Assembly: GCF_015500055.1 (NCBI RefSeq)
Contig: NZ_CP045492.1
Coordinates: forward strand, 2,180,501 to 2,244,500
DNA length: 64,000 nt
Source of the DNA: Mesorhizobium sp. NBSH29
GTDB lineage: Bacteria > Pseudomonadota > Alphaproteobacteria > Rhizobiales > Rhizobiaceae
Reading direction: 5' to 3'
Shown here: in pieces, positions 1 through 7,782 of the stretch
Position numbering within the stretch: position 1 is the stretch's first letter
Layout of the letters: each line of letters begins with the position of its first letter
Notes under the pieces: model-generated
Seen by the model: the letters and a program-made list of their open reading frames with translations, nothing else
What the model was told of the DNA's origin: nothing
Database searches by the model: none
Made by a program: the position numbers and the translations under genes

Positions 1-1
1 C

Positions 2-112
2 GAGGATCGAAAGACGCTGTTCGTCCATGCGATCGACTGCTCGAACCCCGAAGCAGTGCGCCGTGATATTGCATCCGGCTTTGAGCGCAAGATCATTGAG
101 GTGTTCAAATGA
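2..112 (+). CDS. phaE: Na+(K+)/H+ antiporter subunit E (MnhE/PhaE), 3' end only
   Basis: Only the last 36 codons are inside the window; the 5' part lies upstream. The frame ends with a C-terminus typical of MnhE/PhaE subunits: a cytoplasmic FVHAID stretch, then PEAVRRDI and a basic [10 protein letters not shown] tail before TGA. Its stop overlaps the ATG of the next gene (ATGA), the usual tight coupling in mrp/pha operons. Subunit E is a membrane component of the multisubunit Mrp antiporter that exports monovalent cations in exchange for protons. The call rests on a short stretch plus the two downstream subunits, so family is good but details are limited. Confidence 0.75.
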   Translation, partial: EDRKTLFVHAIDCSNPEAVRRDIASGFERKIIEVFK

Positions 113-441
113 GCGGCGAAGCATTTCTGGATTGGGCGCTGCTTTTTGCTCTGGCGTTGCTGATGCTGTCGTTTCTGCTGACGGTTGCGCGCGTGTTGCT
201 TGGACCAACATTGCCGGACCGGGTGCTGGCGCTCGACATGCTGGTCTCTATCGCCATTGGTTTCATCGCGGTGCTGGGCATCAAGACCGGCTTCACGCTC
301 TACCTTGATATCGCCATTGCACTGGGCCTCGTCGGCTTCCTGGCAACCGTGGCCTTTGCACGTTTTATCGCCAACCGCCCGGCAGAAGAGCCGACGCCGC
401 GCTCTGGAAAGCCGTCGCCAGATCAGGGTATTGGCCGATGA
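109..441 (+). CDS. phaF: Na+(K+)/H+ antiporter subunit F (MnhF/PhaF)
   Basis: A 110-residue protein with three hydrophobic segments (about residues 7-27, 38-57 and 63-84), the size and topology of MrpF/MnhF/PhaF. The conserved [13 protein letters not shown] loop between helices 1 and 2 is the family signature. It is a small integral subunit of the Mrp/Pha cation/proton antiporter, which in rhizobia helps pH and K+/Na+ homeostasis. It overlaps the upstream subunit E by ATGA and the downstream subunit G by 4 bases, so the three are one transcription and translation unit. The C-terminal tail is hydrophilic and proline-rich. Confidence 0.92.
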   Translation: MSGEAFLDWALLFALALLMLSFLLTVARVLLGPTLPDRVLALDMLVSIAIGFIAVLGIKTGFTLYLDIAIALGLVGFLATVAFARFIANRPAEEPTPRSGKPSPDQGIGR

Positions 442-809
442 TGGACATGATCCAGAGTTATCTCGCCGGCATCCTGATTGTCATTGGCGCAGCCTTCGCG
501 CTGATTGCATCTATTGGCCTGCTACGGCTGCCGGACCTTTACACGCGCATGCACGCGGCCTCCAAGGCCGGCACCATGGGATCAGGCATCATGCTGATTG
601 CACTGGCGATCTACACGGACGATCAGGCGGTGCTGACGCGTGCACTGGCGGGAGTGATCTTTTTCTTGCTGACAGCACCTGTTTCATCGCATCTGCTGGC
701 CAAGGCAGCTTATGCAGCCGGCTATCCTATGTGGGATGGCTCGGTGAGGGATGAAATGAAGCCAAAGGCTACACGTCAACGCCGCAAGCCAAGGAATGGT
801 AAAGCTTAA
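438..809 (+). CDS. phaG: Na+(K+)/H+ antiporter subunit G (MnhG/PhaG)
   Basis: A 123-residue membrane protein with three transmembrane segments. It carries the MnhG hallmark [20 protein letters not shown], at about residues 28-47. It is the last subunit of the Mrp/Pha antiporter and ends in a basic tail (about residues 106-123), likely cytoplasmic. The start overlaps the end of subunit F by four bases. Nothing after it on this strand continues the operon before the AT-richer leader of mucR, so this is probably the operon end. Confidence 0.92.
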   Translation: MMDMIQSYLAGILIVIGAAFALIASIGLLRLPDLYTRMHAASKAGTMGSGIMLIALAIYTDDQAVLTRALAGVIFFLLTAPVSSHLLAKAAYAAGYPMWDGSVRDEMKPKATRQRRKPRNGKA

Positions 810-1092
810 GTTGTATCTGAGGGTCGACATAACGCAGGGTAAATCTCCGTTATTATCCCGTACAAGAGGTTGTAATTCTGCGATAAAAGACCGATCGTAG
901 ACCTTGAGTAATAAGGATTCACGCATTCTTGCCCTAAGTAACGAATATCAATTGACTTGTAATACTAATAAGCTCATTTAGAGGTAGCGGCCGGACTAGC
1001 CAAATATGTATTCCTGCGCAGCGTCCGCCTGATAGCCCGAAAAATGAAATATTGGGCACAGATTCAAAACTTATGTTGGGGTGTGAAGAGCT
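810..1092 (+). promoter_or_regulatory. AT-rich leader/promoter region of mucR
   Basis: This 283-base gap is clearly richer in A+T than its surroundings, as expected for a MucR target; MucR proteins bind AT-rich DNA and commonly repress their own genes. A possible -35 (TTGACT, 952-957) is followed by a weak -10. Two GANTC sites (916-920 and 1061-1065), the target of the alphaproteobacterial CcrM methylase, lie in it. The promoter position is inference. Confidence 0.4.
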
Positions 1093-1524
1093 ATGGACAA
1101 TAACGAAACAGCCGTAAGAAACAGCGAAATGCTGATCGAACTGACCGCCGATGTTGTGGCAGCCTATGTAAGCAACAATCCTGTTCCTGCCGCTGAATTG
1201 CCGCATCTGATTGCCGACGTGCACGCAGCGCTCGGTCGCGTAGGTGGTGCTCCGGAGCAGCCGGTTGCTGAGAAGCAGAAGCCTGCGGTCAATCCGAAAA
1301 AGTCCGTTCATGATGATTACATCATCTGCATTGAGGACGGCAAAAAGTTCAAATCGTTGAAGCGTCACCTGATGACTCACTACGGCCTGACACCTGATCA
1401 GTACCGCGAGAAGTGGGGCTTGGACGCGACCTACCCGATGGTCGCGCCAAACTATGCTGCCGCACGTTCGCAGCTGGCCAAGAAGATGGGCCTCGGCCGC
1501 AAGCGCAAAACCGCTTCCCGGTGA
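1093..1524 (+). CDS. mucR: MucR/Ros family zinc-finger transcriptional regulator
   Basis: A 143-residue DNA-binding regulator of the Ros/MucR family, acting in rhizobia and Brucella as a global repressor of exopolysaccharide, motility and virulence or symbiosis genes. The prokaryotic C2H2-type finger is visible: C79, D82, H92 and H96 in the segment from CIEDGKKF to RHLMTHYG, followed by [12 protein letters not shown]. The N-terminal half (residues 10-55) is the helical oligomerisation region seen in H-NS-like MucR proteins. Length matches the family. A long AT-rich leader upstream suits autoregulation, and an intrinsic terminator lies about 20 bases after the stop. Confidence 0.95.
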   Translation: MDNNETAVRNSEMLIELTADVVAAYVSNNPVPAAELPHLIADVHAALGRVGGAPEQPVAEKQKPAVNPKKSVHDDYIICIEDGKKFKSLKRHLMTHYGLTPDQYREKWGLDATYPMVAPNYAAARSQLAKKMGLGRKRKTASR

Positions 1525-1542
1525 TCGTTTAAGACGGTTGTA

Positions 1543-1878
1543 TCACGGCGCCTTCGGGCGCCGTTTTGCGTTGCGCGCCACGCTTGGCTTGACTGCGCGC
1601 CGCGCTGGGCCATGTGCCTCCCAAATCCCCTCAAGCGCCTGCTTCAGAGCAATGTGTCGATTGAGGTCATAGCTCGAGTGCCTGCGCAGCCCTCTGAGGC
1701 GCTCGCGTTCAATCAGCCGCGCGATGCGGGCTACAAGCGCTGGATCACCATCCCGATACATTTTCTCCTCGATGTCGATGCCAGCCACCAGTTGCAGCGC
1801 GACACGTAGCCGTGATGCCTCTTCGGCGTGCGTCTTGCGCGCTTGGAAACCGCGGATTTCCTGGATTAACCCGTCCAT
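1543..1878 (-). CDS. Conserved hypothetical protein (111 aa)
   Basis: A 111-residue, highly charged and mostly helical protein with no membrane segment or signal peptide. The start is supported by an AGGGG ribosome site seven bases upstream of the ATG. Residues 20-70 are Arg/Glu-rich (REASRLRVA-like and ARLIERERLRGL patterns), suggesting a helical bundle or coiled coil; the C-terminal 20 residues are basic. Its 3' end runs through the mucR terminator hairpin, so the two genes converge and overlap slightly. I do not recognise a named domain and propose no function. Confidence 0.6.
   Translation of the reverse strand: MDGLIQEIRGFQARKTHAEEASRLRVALQLVAGIDIEEKMYRDGDPALVARIARLIERERLRGLRRHSSYDLNRHIALKQALEGIWEAHGPARRAVKPSVARNAKRRPKAP
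1546..1567 (+). terminator. Intrinsic terminator after mucR
   Basis: A perfect 7-bp stem, CGGCGCC / GGCGCCG, closed by a TTCG tetraloop and followed by TTTT. It sits 21 bases after the mucR stop and inside the last codons of the converging hypothetical gene, so it serves the plus strand. Confidence 0.85.
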
Positions 1879-1993
1879 ATCTATGCCCCTTGATGCTCGC
1901 CATGATTGTCATCGCCGAGCAGGGGGTGGGGATAGATTTTTCCGATTCGCGAAAATTTAGTCGATAATAACCGATAAAGAACAATGGCTTATG

Positions 1994-2016
1994 AACGAAG
2001 TGCGAGCTGCTTCGTT
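1994..2016. repeat. Small inverted repeat upstream of the DnaA-like gene
   Basis: A 7-bp inverted repeat, AACGAAG / CTTCGTT, with a 9-base centre, lies 66 bases before the start of the DnaA-domain protein in an AT-richer gap (1879-2081). It could be an operator or a leader hairpin; this is inference only. A GANTC site lies nearby at about 1943. Confidence 0.3.
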
Positions 2017-2081
2017 GCTGTTTTGTTCACAACCTGACATGCAACCGGTATAAGAAGATATTCCTATTTTCATCATGGGGG

Positions 2082-2510
2082 ATGATTCGCCGTGCAAGCG
2101 CTCCAGGCAGAACCACAATATTCCACGCAACGCAACGCGACGAGGCCACGGCAAGTCAGCCGCAGATTTGGCGACCCAGCGGAAAACGCAGTGAGGAGGT
2201 GATCGAACTGTGCGAGGCGATGATCGACCTGACCGCCGCTCTTTTTACAGTCTCGAGCAAGGAAATGCGCAAGCCAGGCAGGTCGCGATCAGAGATCGCC
2301 CGCGTCAGGCAGATCGCCATGTATGTATCGCATGTGGTGCTCGGTCTCTCGATGTCCGAGGTTGGCAAGGGGTTCCAGCGCGAACGCACCACGGTTCTCC
2401 ATGCCTGCCATCTGATCGAGGATCTGCGTGATGACGACGAGTTTGATTGCCTTGTGGCCAAAGCCGAGCGCATAGCTCAAGCCGCGTTCAAGAACCGAAA
2501 GGCGGCATGA
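2082..2510 (+). CDS. Stand-alone DnaA domain-IV-like helix-turn-helix protein
   Basis: A 142-residue protein whose C-terminal two thirds (about residues 38-135) match the Bac_DnaA_C helix-turn-helix. The RQIAMYVSHVVLGLSMSEVG helix pair is followed by RERTTVLHACHLI, which mirrors the DnaA signature for DnaA-box recognition. The ATPase domains of true DnaA (about 450 aa) are absent, so it cannot be an initiator itself. It may bind DnaA-box-like sites as a regulator. The stop is one base before the start of the DUF6456 gene, so the two are probably cotranscribed. Upstream start codons exist in frame and the N-terminal 30 residues are uncertain. Confidence 0.85.
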   Translation: MIRRASAPGRTTIFHATQRDEATASQPQIWRPSGKRSEEVIELCEAMIDLTAALFTVSSKEMRKPGRSRSEIARVRQIAMYVSHVVLGLSMSEVGKGFQRERTTVLHACHLIEDLRDDDEFDCLVAKAERIAQAAFKNRKAA

Positions 2511-2511
2511 C

Positions 2512-3327
2512 ATGGAGCCCTCCACCCATAAGGTCGTGCTGCGCCTGCTCCGCTTTCTATCAACCGGATCAGCTATTTCGCACAGTGCAGCTGTAGACAG
2601 TCAGATACTGCTTGATGGCGGAGCTCGCGGAACTATTGCGGTGCCTCGTATCGCGTTTGACGCGCTCATCTCGTCTGGGCTGGTGCTGCGCGACAAGACC
2701 GGCAGTATCAAGCTTGCGGACGCCGGCGTCGCATGGCTGAAGCGTCAGGCAACGTCGTGCGACCCTTTTGCCGGGCAGCATCGCGATCTTGCAGGCGTCA
2801 GGATTGAAATGTCCGACGGCGCCATCGCGACCGTCACCGCCAATCTCGCAGAATCACCACTGGCAAAACTGCTGCGCCACAAAATGCGCAACGGTTCCGC
2901 TTTTCTGAGTGCGGAAGAATTCCAGGCTGGCGAACGGTTGCGGTCTGACTATACGCGTGGCCAGATCATGCCGCGGCTCGGCGCGCATTGGGAAGCCTCT
3001 GTCTCTTCGGGTCGCCGCGGTGGCAATGGCATGGCAGACATCACCGATGCGGCATTGGCCTCCCGCCAGCGCGTTGATCTGGCGATAGATGCCATCGGCC
3101 CGGAACTGGCAGGCGTGCTGATCGATATCTGCTGCTTCCTGAAAGGCCTGGAGCAGGTGGAGATGGAACGCGGCTGGCCCGTTCGCTCGGCGAAGGTGGT
3201 GTTGAAAACGGCCCTTGGCGCTCTCGCCCGTCACTATGCCCCGCCGCCGAAATCGCGTCGAAGCTCAGGCTTTGTTCATTGGGGCACAACCGACTACCGC
3301 CCAAAGCTCGGCAGCGAACGTCTGTAG
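2512..3327 (+). CDS. DUF6456 domain-containing protein, putative DNA-binding
   Basis: A 271-residue soluble protein. The C-terminal half (about residues 110-260) matches my recollection of DUF6456 of Rhizobiales: LSAEEFQAGERLRSDYTRGQ and a conserved segment rich in aromatic and basic residues, with LIDICCFLKGLEQVEMERGWP. The N-terminal 90 residues look like a winged helix (VPRIAFDALISSGLVLR... DAGVAWLKR). It starts one base after the DnaA-domain gene and probably shares its message, so a joint regulatory role is possible. The domain's biochemical function is not known to me. Confidence 0.75.
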   Translation: MEPSTHKVVLRLLRFLSTGSAISHSAAVDSQILLDGGARGTIAVPRIAFDALISSGLVLRDKTGSIKLADAGVAWLKRQATSCDPFAGQHRDLAGVRIEMSDGAIATVTANLAESPLAKLLRHKMRNGSAFLSAEEFQAGERLRSDYTRGQIMPRLGAHWEASVSSGRRGGNGMADITDAALASRQRVDLAIDAIGPELAGVLIDICCFLKGLEQVEMERGWPVRSAKVVLKTALGALARHYAPPPKSRRSSGFVHWGTTDYRPKLGSERL

Positions 3328-3331
3328 CCGC

Positions 3332-3760
3332 CTAGTCGACATTCTCCAGCGCCAGCGTGGCGTCGCGCTTGATCCGCTTGACCATGGAGCGCAGCCCGTT
3401 TGAGCGCTGGGGCGTGAGGTGTTCGTCGAGGCCGAGCGTACGCAAGGCCAAATCGGCGTCGGTCTCCATGATCTCGCTGGCCTTGCGACCGGAGAACAGT
3501 GCGAGCACGATAGCGACCAGCCCCTTGACGATATGGGCGTCGGAATCACCGGCGAAGGTGACGACCGGGTCAGACCCTTCGCCCCGTTGTGTCGTCAGCC
3601 AGACCTGACTGACGCAGCCTGGCACCTTGGTGGCGTCGTTCTTGTCGACATCAGGAAAGACCGGCAACGCCTGACCGAGGTCAATGACATAGCGGTAGCG
3701 ATCTTCCCAATCATCGAGGAACTCGAAGTCGTCGTAAATTTCTTTGATAGTCTGTCCCAT
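3332..3760 (-). CDS. sufE: SufE family Fe-S cluster assembly protein
   Basis: A 142-residue SufE-type sulfur acceptor. In the SUF pathway SufE takes persulfide sulfur from the cysteine desulfurase SufS and passes it to the scaffold. The acceptor cysteine is visible as C49 in KVPGCVSQVWL. The N-terminal helix YDDFEFLDDWEDRYRYVIDLG and the C-terminal GLDEHLTPQRSNGLRSMVKRI are family hallmarks. It is not next to the other suf genes, which is common in Rhizobiales. It converges with the DUF6456 gene, only four bases separating their stops. Confidence 0.93.
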   Translation of the reverse strand: MGQTIKEIYDDFEFLDDWEDRYRYVIDLGQALPVFPDVDKNDATKVPGCVSQVWLTTQRGEGSDPVVTFAGDSDAHIVKGLVAIVLALFSGRKASEIMETDADLALRTLGLDEHLTPQRSNGLRSMVKRIKRDATLALENVD

Positions 3761-3943
3761 GATGCGGCTGATATAGGCGGGGAAAAGCGCAACGTCACGG
3801 AAAAAGCGGCAATAGCGCTATTCTTCGCGCTTCACAGTCTGGATAAAAAAACACCGCAGGCGCCGAGAGGTCAGCGCGTGCGGTGGGCGTCGGCCCCAGC
3901 CGACAGCAAAACTCTGGAACGCCGCCCTCTGCGGCGGTTGAAA

Positions 3944-4357
3944 TCAGTTGGGCCGCGCGGTCTGGCTGAGTGCTGCCTCGACGGCGCGGGTGCCGGCTTG
4001 CGTGATCAGGTCGCGAACGGCGTCTGTGCCGGACTTTGCCGGTGCCGCTGCTTCGACAGGCACGCTGCCTGTCTGTAGGTCGGGCTCGCCTTCGCTCAAT
4101 TGCTGGTCCAGCAGCTCATAGGCGATGCGCGCTGTCTCACGGGCCCGAACGCCGACCGTATGCGCCGCCGATTTGCCGATCACGCAAACATCCGGCTTGC
4201 GTTCGCAGATACCGGTAACATCGCTCACCGCCTCCCGGGCTGCAAACACCGCCTGCAGCGGGCTGACCGTCTCACCTTTAATGTCGCCGCCGAGGCCGAA
4301 TGGCAGGAACAGCAGCACCAGGCTGAACCAGAAGGCGGCGCGGATCAAAAACCACAT
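3944..4357 (-). CDS. DUF5330 domain-containing protein
   Basis: A 137-residue protein with an N-terminal hydrophobic segment (residues 2-24, FLIRAAFWFSLVLLFLPF) that anchors it or serves as an uncleaved signal. A conserved segment follows with two cysteines (ICERKPDVCVIG, about residues 50-61) and AREAVSDV. This layout is the DUF5330 family found in Rhizobiales; its function is unknown. The C-terminal 45 residues are low-complexity Ala/Pro/Glu. It lies 183 bases upstream of sufE on the same strand; nothing coding is seen between them. Confidence 0.75.
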   Translation of the reverse strand: MWFLIRAAFWFSLVLLFLPFGLGGDIKGETVSPLQAVFAAREAVSDVTGICERKPDVCVIGKSAAHTVGVRARETARIAYELLDQQLSEGEPDLQTGSVPVEAAAPAKSGTDAVRDLITQAGTRAVEAALSQTARPN

Positions 4358-4816
4358 GACACGTCTCTCTGTTAATCGGGCCAGGCTTCGTTTCGCGGTC
4401 TGGCCTCATTTGTTGGGGTGACAATGCCACGTCCGCACCAAGGAGCAATTGTTGGCAGCGTTCGACTTTTCGGCAAATTCAATTCAACTTTTATGCAATC
4501 CGACAGCTGTTTTGCATTTTCATCGACTTTAAATTCAACTGGATCGAATCCGCCGCTTTACTAATCAATTGATATTTAATGGAAAAACGTTTTCGTCTGC
4601 GGGCTGCACGCAGTTGGATGCCTCGTCCTCCGCCAGACCGTGAAGCTAAGCCTCTGTTTACCATGGCAGAAAGTCCAGTGGGTTTTCCACCATGTTCGAC
4701 CCGATATGAGGTGCTGAGAGCACTTCTGGCGCCTCGCTTTATTCATTCCTTAAAAGCTCAATGCGAGTTTCGGTATCAGCCAATGCGGCCTTCCATGGTC
4801 GGGCAAAATTTTGTGA
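4358..4816 (+). other. Non-coding, AT-rich intergenic region upstream of the DivJ-like kinase
   Basis: No convincing gene is seen. The part from 4430 to 4590 is distinctly AT-rich, contains a perfect 10-bp palindrome ATCAATTGAT (4564-4573) and one GANTC site (4546-4550). It separates divergently transcribed genes and probably carries both promoters. The one open frame crossing it (4579-4851) has no recognisable protein features. Confidence 0.5.
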
Positions 4817-6622
4817 GTGTGTTTGTTGAGTCCCTCCGTAATCCGATCTGATGAATGGCTGTCTGCCGGGTTCAAGTCCGGTTGCGACAGGCTTGTGCAT
4901 CCGCGTGTGACGGGCGAAGGCCTGCGCCAGCGCCAACGCAGGCTTGTGGGTGTGCTTCTCGGCGCGCCGTTTCTGGCGGCAGCTGCTATCGGCCAGGGGA
5001 TGTTTGACCCGTTTGGACCGGCAATAACACTTGCCGCCATTTTCGCCAGCTTTGCATTGTTCTGGTGCGCGGCGCTCACCGTTGCGTCGACCGGCCGTGA
5101 TGTAATACCGGGGATCTCCATCCTTGCCGTTGCACCGGTGCCGGCCGCCATCATCATCGTCGGCGCAGGCGGCATGACATCCCCGCTTGCCGCATTGCTT
5201 GTCTGTTTTGTGCTAGAGGCCGCCTGGATCTGGCGTACACGCGCTGCGCTGCTTGCCGGATTGGCCGCGATGGCCGGCGCGGCTGTGGCACTTGCCTTGC
5301 TACCCGGCGCCCACACGCCCCAAATGATCTCGACCTGGCACTGGCTGGTTCCTGCGGCCTATGCGCTGACACTCGGCTTGCGGATCACCGCCCTGATCAA
5401 GGCGGGTGCGGTCAATGAATTGAAGCCTGTCGAACGTCGGCTTGACGATATCATCGAAGCGGTGGTGTTTCGGCTCGCCGCCAATGGCGACATCGTTGAC
5501 GCCACCGAAAAGGCGCGGACACTGTTGCGTCTTGCGCCAGAACTGCTGCTCGGCAACGGACTGTTCGAGCGCATCCATGTCGGCGATCGGGTGGCTTACC
5601 TGTGCGCTGTCTCGGAACTGCGCAGCGGCGGCCCGACCCGTACTGTCGACCTGAGGCTGCGCCTGCCAAACGAACATCCCGACCAGCGCGGCGGCAACTA
5701 CCAGCCCTTTACCATCGATCTGGCCAGCTCAGGCGCTACAGATGGCAGCCTGATCGGGTTGCTGCGCTCCAACGGCGAACTGGTGGAACTGCGCCACAAG
5801 GTTACGGTCGCCAACGAGGCAGCAGCCAGCAGCGAAGTGACCAAAGGAAAATTCCTGGCAGCCGTCAGCCACGAACTGCGCACGCCCCTCAACGCCATCA
5901 TCGGCTTTTCCGATATGCTGGTGCACGAGATGTGCGGACCGTTCGGCGATCCGCGGCAGAAGGAATATATCGGCCTGGTCAAGGATTCGGGCGAGCATCT
6001 TCTTGCGGTGGTCAATTCCATCCTCGACGTATCCAAGATCGAATCGGGCACCTATGCCGTGGACATCGAGCCGTTCCGCTTTTCCGATGCGGCCGAGATG
6101 TGCCACTCGATGATGGAGTTTCAGGCCACAGCCAAGGATATCGTCATCGACATGGATATCGGCTCGAACTCTGCCGAGATCAACGGCGACCGCCGTGCCG
6201 TGCAGCAGATCCTGATCAATCTTGTGTCCAACGCCATCAAGTTCACGCCCAAGGGTGGCGCCGTCGCCATCGGCGCAAAACCGGTAGGTTCGCGATTGCA
6301 CTTCTGGGTTAGTGATACAGGCATTGGTATCGGCAGCGACGATCTGGAACGCCTTGGCACACCCTTCATGCAGGTTCAGAACGAATATACGCGTCAGTTT
6401 GAAGGCACCGGCCTTGGGCTTTCTCTGGTCAAGGGACTGGTGGCCCTGCACGATGGCACGATGATGATCGAAAGCGCACCCGGTGAGGGCACGACGGTGA
6501 CGATCAGCCTGCCGATAGCGGGACCAGCTGCGAAAGAGGATGTCGCAGGCACAGCAAGTGCCAAAGAAGTGATCACAGTAAATAGCGAGGATGCCGATGG
6601 CGCGCTCCGCAAAACGGGCTAG
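4817..6622 (+). CDS. DivJ-like membrane sensor histidine kinase
   Basis: A 601-residue kinase with several hydrophobic segments (about residues 42-190), a linker/PAS-like region (about 215-325) and a complete transmitter. The phospho-accepting histidine is H352 in VSHELRTPLNAIIGFSDML; N, G1 and G2 boxes follow (NLVSNAIKFTPKGG, DTGIGIGSDD, GTGLGLSLVKGL). The H-box and the N-terminal DRLVHPRV segment are like DivJ/PleC kinases, which act on DivK/PleD in cell-cycle and polarity control. A GTG start is used here, with no strong ribosome site, so the first residues are uncertain. The end overlaps the next gene by 32 bases. DivJ identity is inferred from family and neighbours. Confidence 0.8.
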   Translation: MCLLSPSVIRSDEWLSAGFKSGCDRLVHPRVTGEGLRQRQRRLVGVLLGAPFLAAAAIGQGMFDPFGPAITLAAIFASFALFWCAALTVASTGRDVIPGISILAVAPVPAAIIIVGAGGMTSPLAALLVCFVLEAAWIWRTRAALLAGLAAMAGAAVALALLPGAHTPQMISTWHWLVPAAYALTLGLRITALIKAGAVNELKPVERRLDDIIEAVVFRLAANGDIVDATEKARTLLRLAPELLLGNGLFERIHVGDRVAYLCAVSELRSGGPTRTVDLRLRLPNEHPDQRGGNYQPFTIDLASSGATDGSLIGLLRSNGELVELRHKVTVANEAAASSEVTKGKFLAAVSHELRTPLNAIIGFSDMLVHEMCGPFGDPRQKEYIGLVKDSGEHLLAVVNSILDVSKIESGTYAVDIEPFRFSDAAEMCHSMMEFQATAKDIVIDMDIGSNSAEINGDRRAVQQILINLVSNAIKFTPKGGAVAIGAKPVGSRLHFWVSDTGIGIGSDDLERLGTPFMQVQNEYTRQFEGTGLGLSLVKGLVALHDGTMMIESAPGEGTTVTISLPIAGPAAKEDVAGTASAKEVITVNSEDADGALRKTG

Positions 6623-7364
6623 AAAGCCCGCCATCAGCGAGCGGGTGCTGTCGACGGCGCTGGCCCTGGGTAGCAGCGTCGGCGGCGTGATAGCCCGCAA
6701 TCCGACACCGGTGGCCGGCACCACCGCCTTTCTGGTGGCACTATCTTTCGTCTCGGCCAACGCGCTGTGGTACCAGCCGCATTTCCACGCCAACGCGTTT
6801 TTCGCCACGCGTAACCTGGACACAAATTATGTCGCGCCAGCGCTGCGCACCAACGCCGCCACCGATACGCGTGCCCAGACCACCATCCGCTTCGAGCGTC
6901 CCGCCGAACTTGTGCCGCAGGTACGACCAGATCCTGTTCTGGAACAGGTGCAGGGTATCTTGCGTGATCTCGGATTTTATACCGGCACCGTCGACGGCCT
7001 GAATGGTCCTGCAACGCGCGAAGCGATCCTGAATTACCGCAAGAAGGTCGGGCTTCCCGCGGTTGAGACAATCGACGATGAGTTGCTGACGCAGCTCGGC
7101 ACCCGTCCGACGACATCCGGCATCGCACCGACCCCCGCAGCGGTGGTGCAAGCATCAGCTCCGACTAACCCGGACGTGCTGGTGACCAAGGTTCAGGCCG
7201 GACTCAAGGCTTTCGGCAATGACGGGATCGAGATTGACGGGGTCGTCGGTTCGAGAACACGCAACGCAATCCGCGAATTCCAGTCGCTGTTCGATCTGCC
7301 AGTGACCGGTGAGCCCGACGAGCAGCTCTATTTCAAGATGCGCGAGATTGGCCTGACCGGCTGA
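6591..7364 (+). CDS. Membrane-anchored peptidoglycan-binding protein (two PG_binding_1 domains)
   Basis: A 257-residue protein: basic N-terminus, one transmembrane helix around residues 40-60, a linker, and two PG_binding_1 repeats. These are at about residues 118-160 (VQGILRDLGFYTGTVDGLNGPATREAILNYR pattern) and 197-245 (VQAGLKAFG... GVVGSRTRNAIREFQ). The domains would sit in the periplasm on the cell wall. It overlaps the kinase gene by 32 bases and is likely translated with it, linking envelope binding to the cell-cycle kinase. An alternative ATG two codons in is equally possible. Confidence 0.85.
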   Translation: MPMARSAKRARKPAISERVLSTALALGSSVGGVIARNPTPVAGTTAFLVALSFVSANALWYQPHFHANAFFATRNLDTNYVAPALRTNAATDTRAQTTIRFERPAELVPQVRPDPVLEQVQGILRDLGFYTGTVDGLNGPATREAILNYRKKVGLPAVETIDDELLTQLGTRPTTSGIAPTPAAVVQASAPTNPDVLVTKVQAGLKAFGNDGIEIDGVVGSRTRNAIREFQSLFDLPVTGEPDEQLYFKMREIGLTG

Positions 7365-7425
7365 GCGGCTTCCGCTCCTCACGTCCGGGTGATAAAGCCG
7401 GCATCATGACAAAAGCCGGATTTCC

Positions 7426-7773
7426 ATGCGCCTGACCACCGACTTCTGGGTTTCAGCCCTCATCCGCCGTGTGTTCGGCGATGGCGGCTTTGCAGCAATC
7501 GTCAAGCGCGGCGCGACCGAGGCGGGCGCGGTGTTCATTATCGCCAGAGACCGGATGGGGACGGTGCGCCTGTTCGGCCCGGCGGCTCAAACGGAATATG
7601 GCATCGACATCATCGACGAGCGCCGCTTCTCCGAACTTCTCTCCACCATCGACGACACCGAGGCCGAAGCGCGGCTGGATAAGGAAAAGCGCTTCGACAG
7701 CGATATCTGGGTTGTCGAGATAGAAGCCGGACGTACAGCGGTGGAAGAGCTGTTTCCGTTGGTGAGCGGTTAG
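7426..7773 (+). CDS. DUF1491 family protein
   Basis: A 115-residue soluble protein matching DUF1491 of Alphaproteobacteria: RLTTDFWVSALIRRVFG at the N-terminus, KRGATEAGAVFI in the middle and a C-terminal acidic DIWVVEIE strand. The function of the family is unknown. It lies 61 bases after the peptidoglycan-binding protein on the same strand and may be in the same operon. Confidence 0.85.
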   Translation: MRLTTDFWVSALIRRVFGDGGFAAIVKRGATEAGAVFIIARDRMGTVRLFGPAAQTEYGIDIIDERRFSELLSTIDDTEAEARLDKEKRFDSDIWVVEIEAGRTAVEELFPLVSG

Positions 7774-7782
7774 GGCTCCGCC

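Noticed and set aside
4579-4851. Small plus-strand frame before the kinase
   Set aside because: Low-complexity Arg/Pro composition, overlaps the kinase start and lacks any recognisable feature.
5729-6823. Minus-strand frame of 364 codons opposite the DivJ-like kinase
   Set aside because: Shadow of the kinase transmitter domain; no start context or domain.
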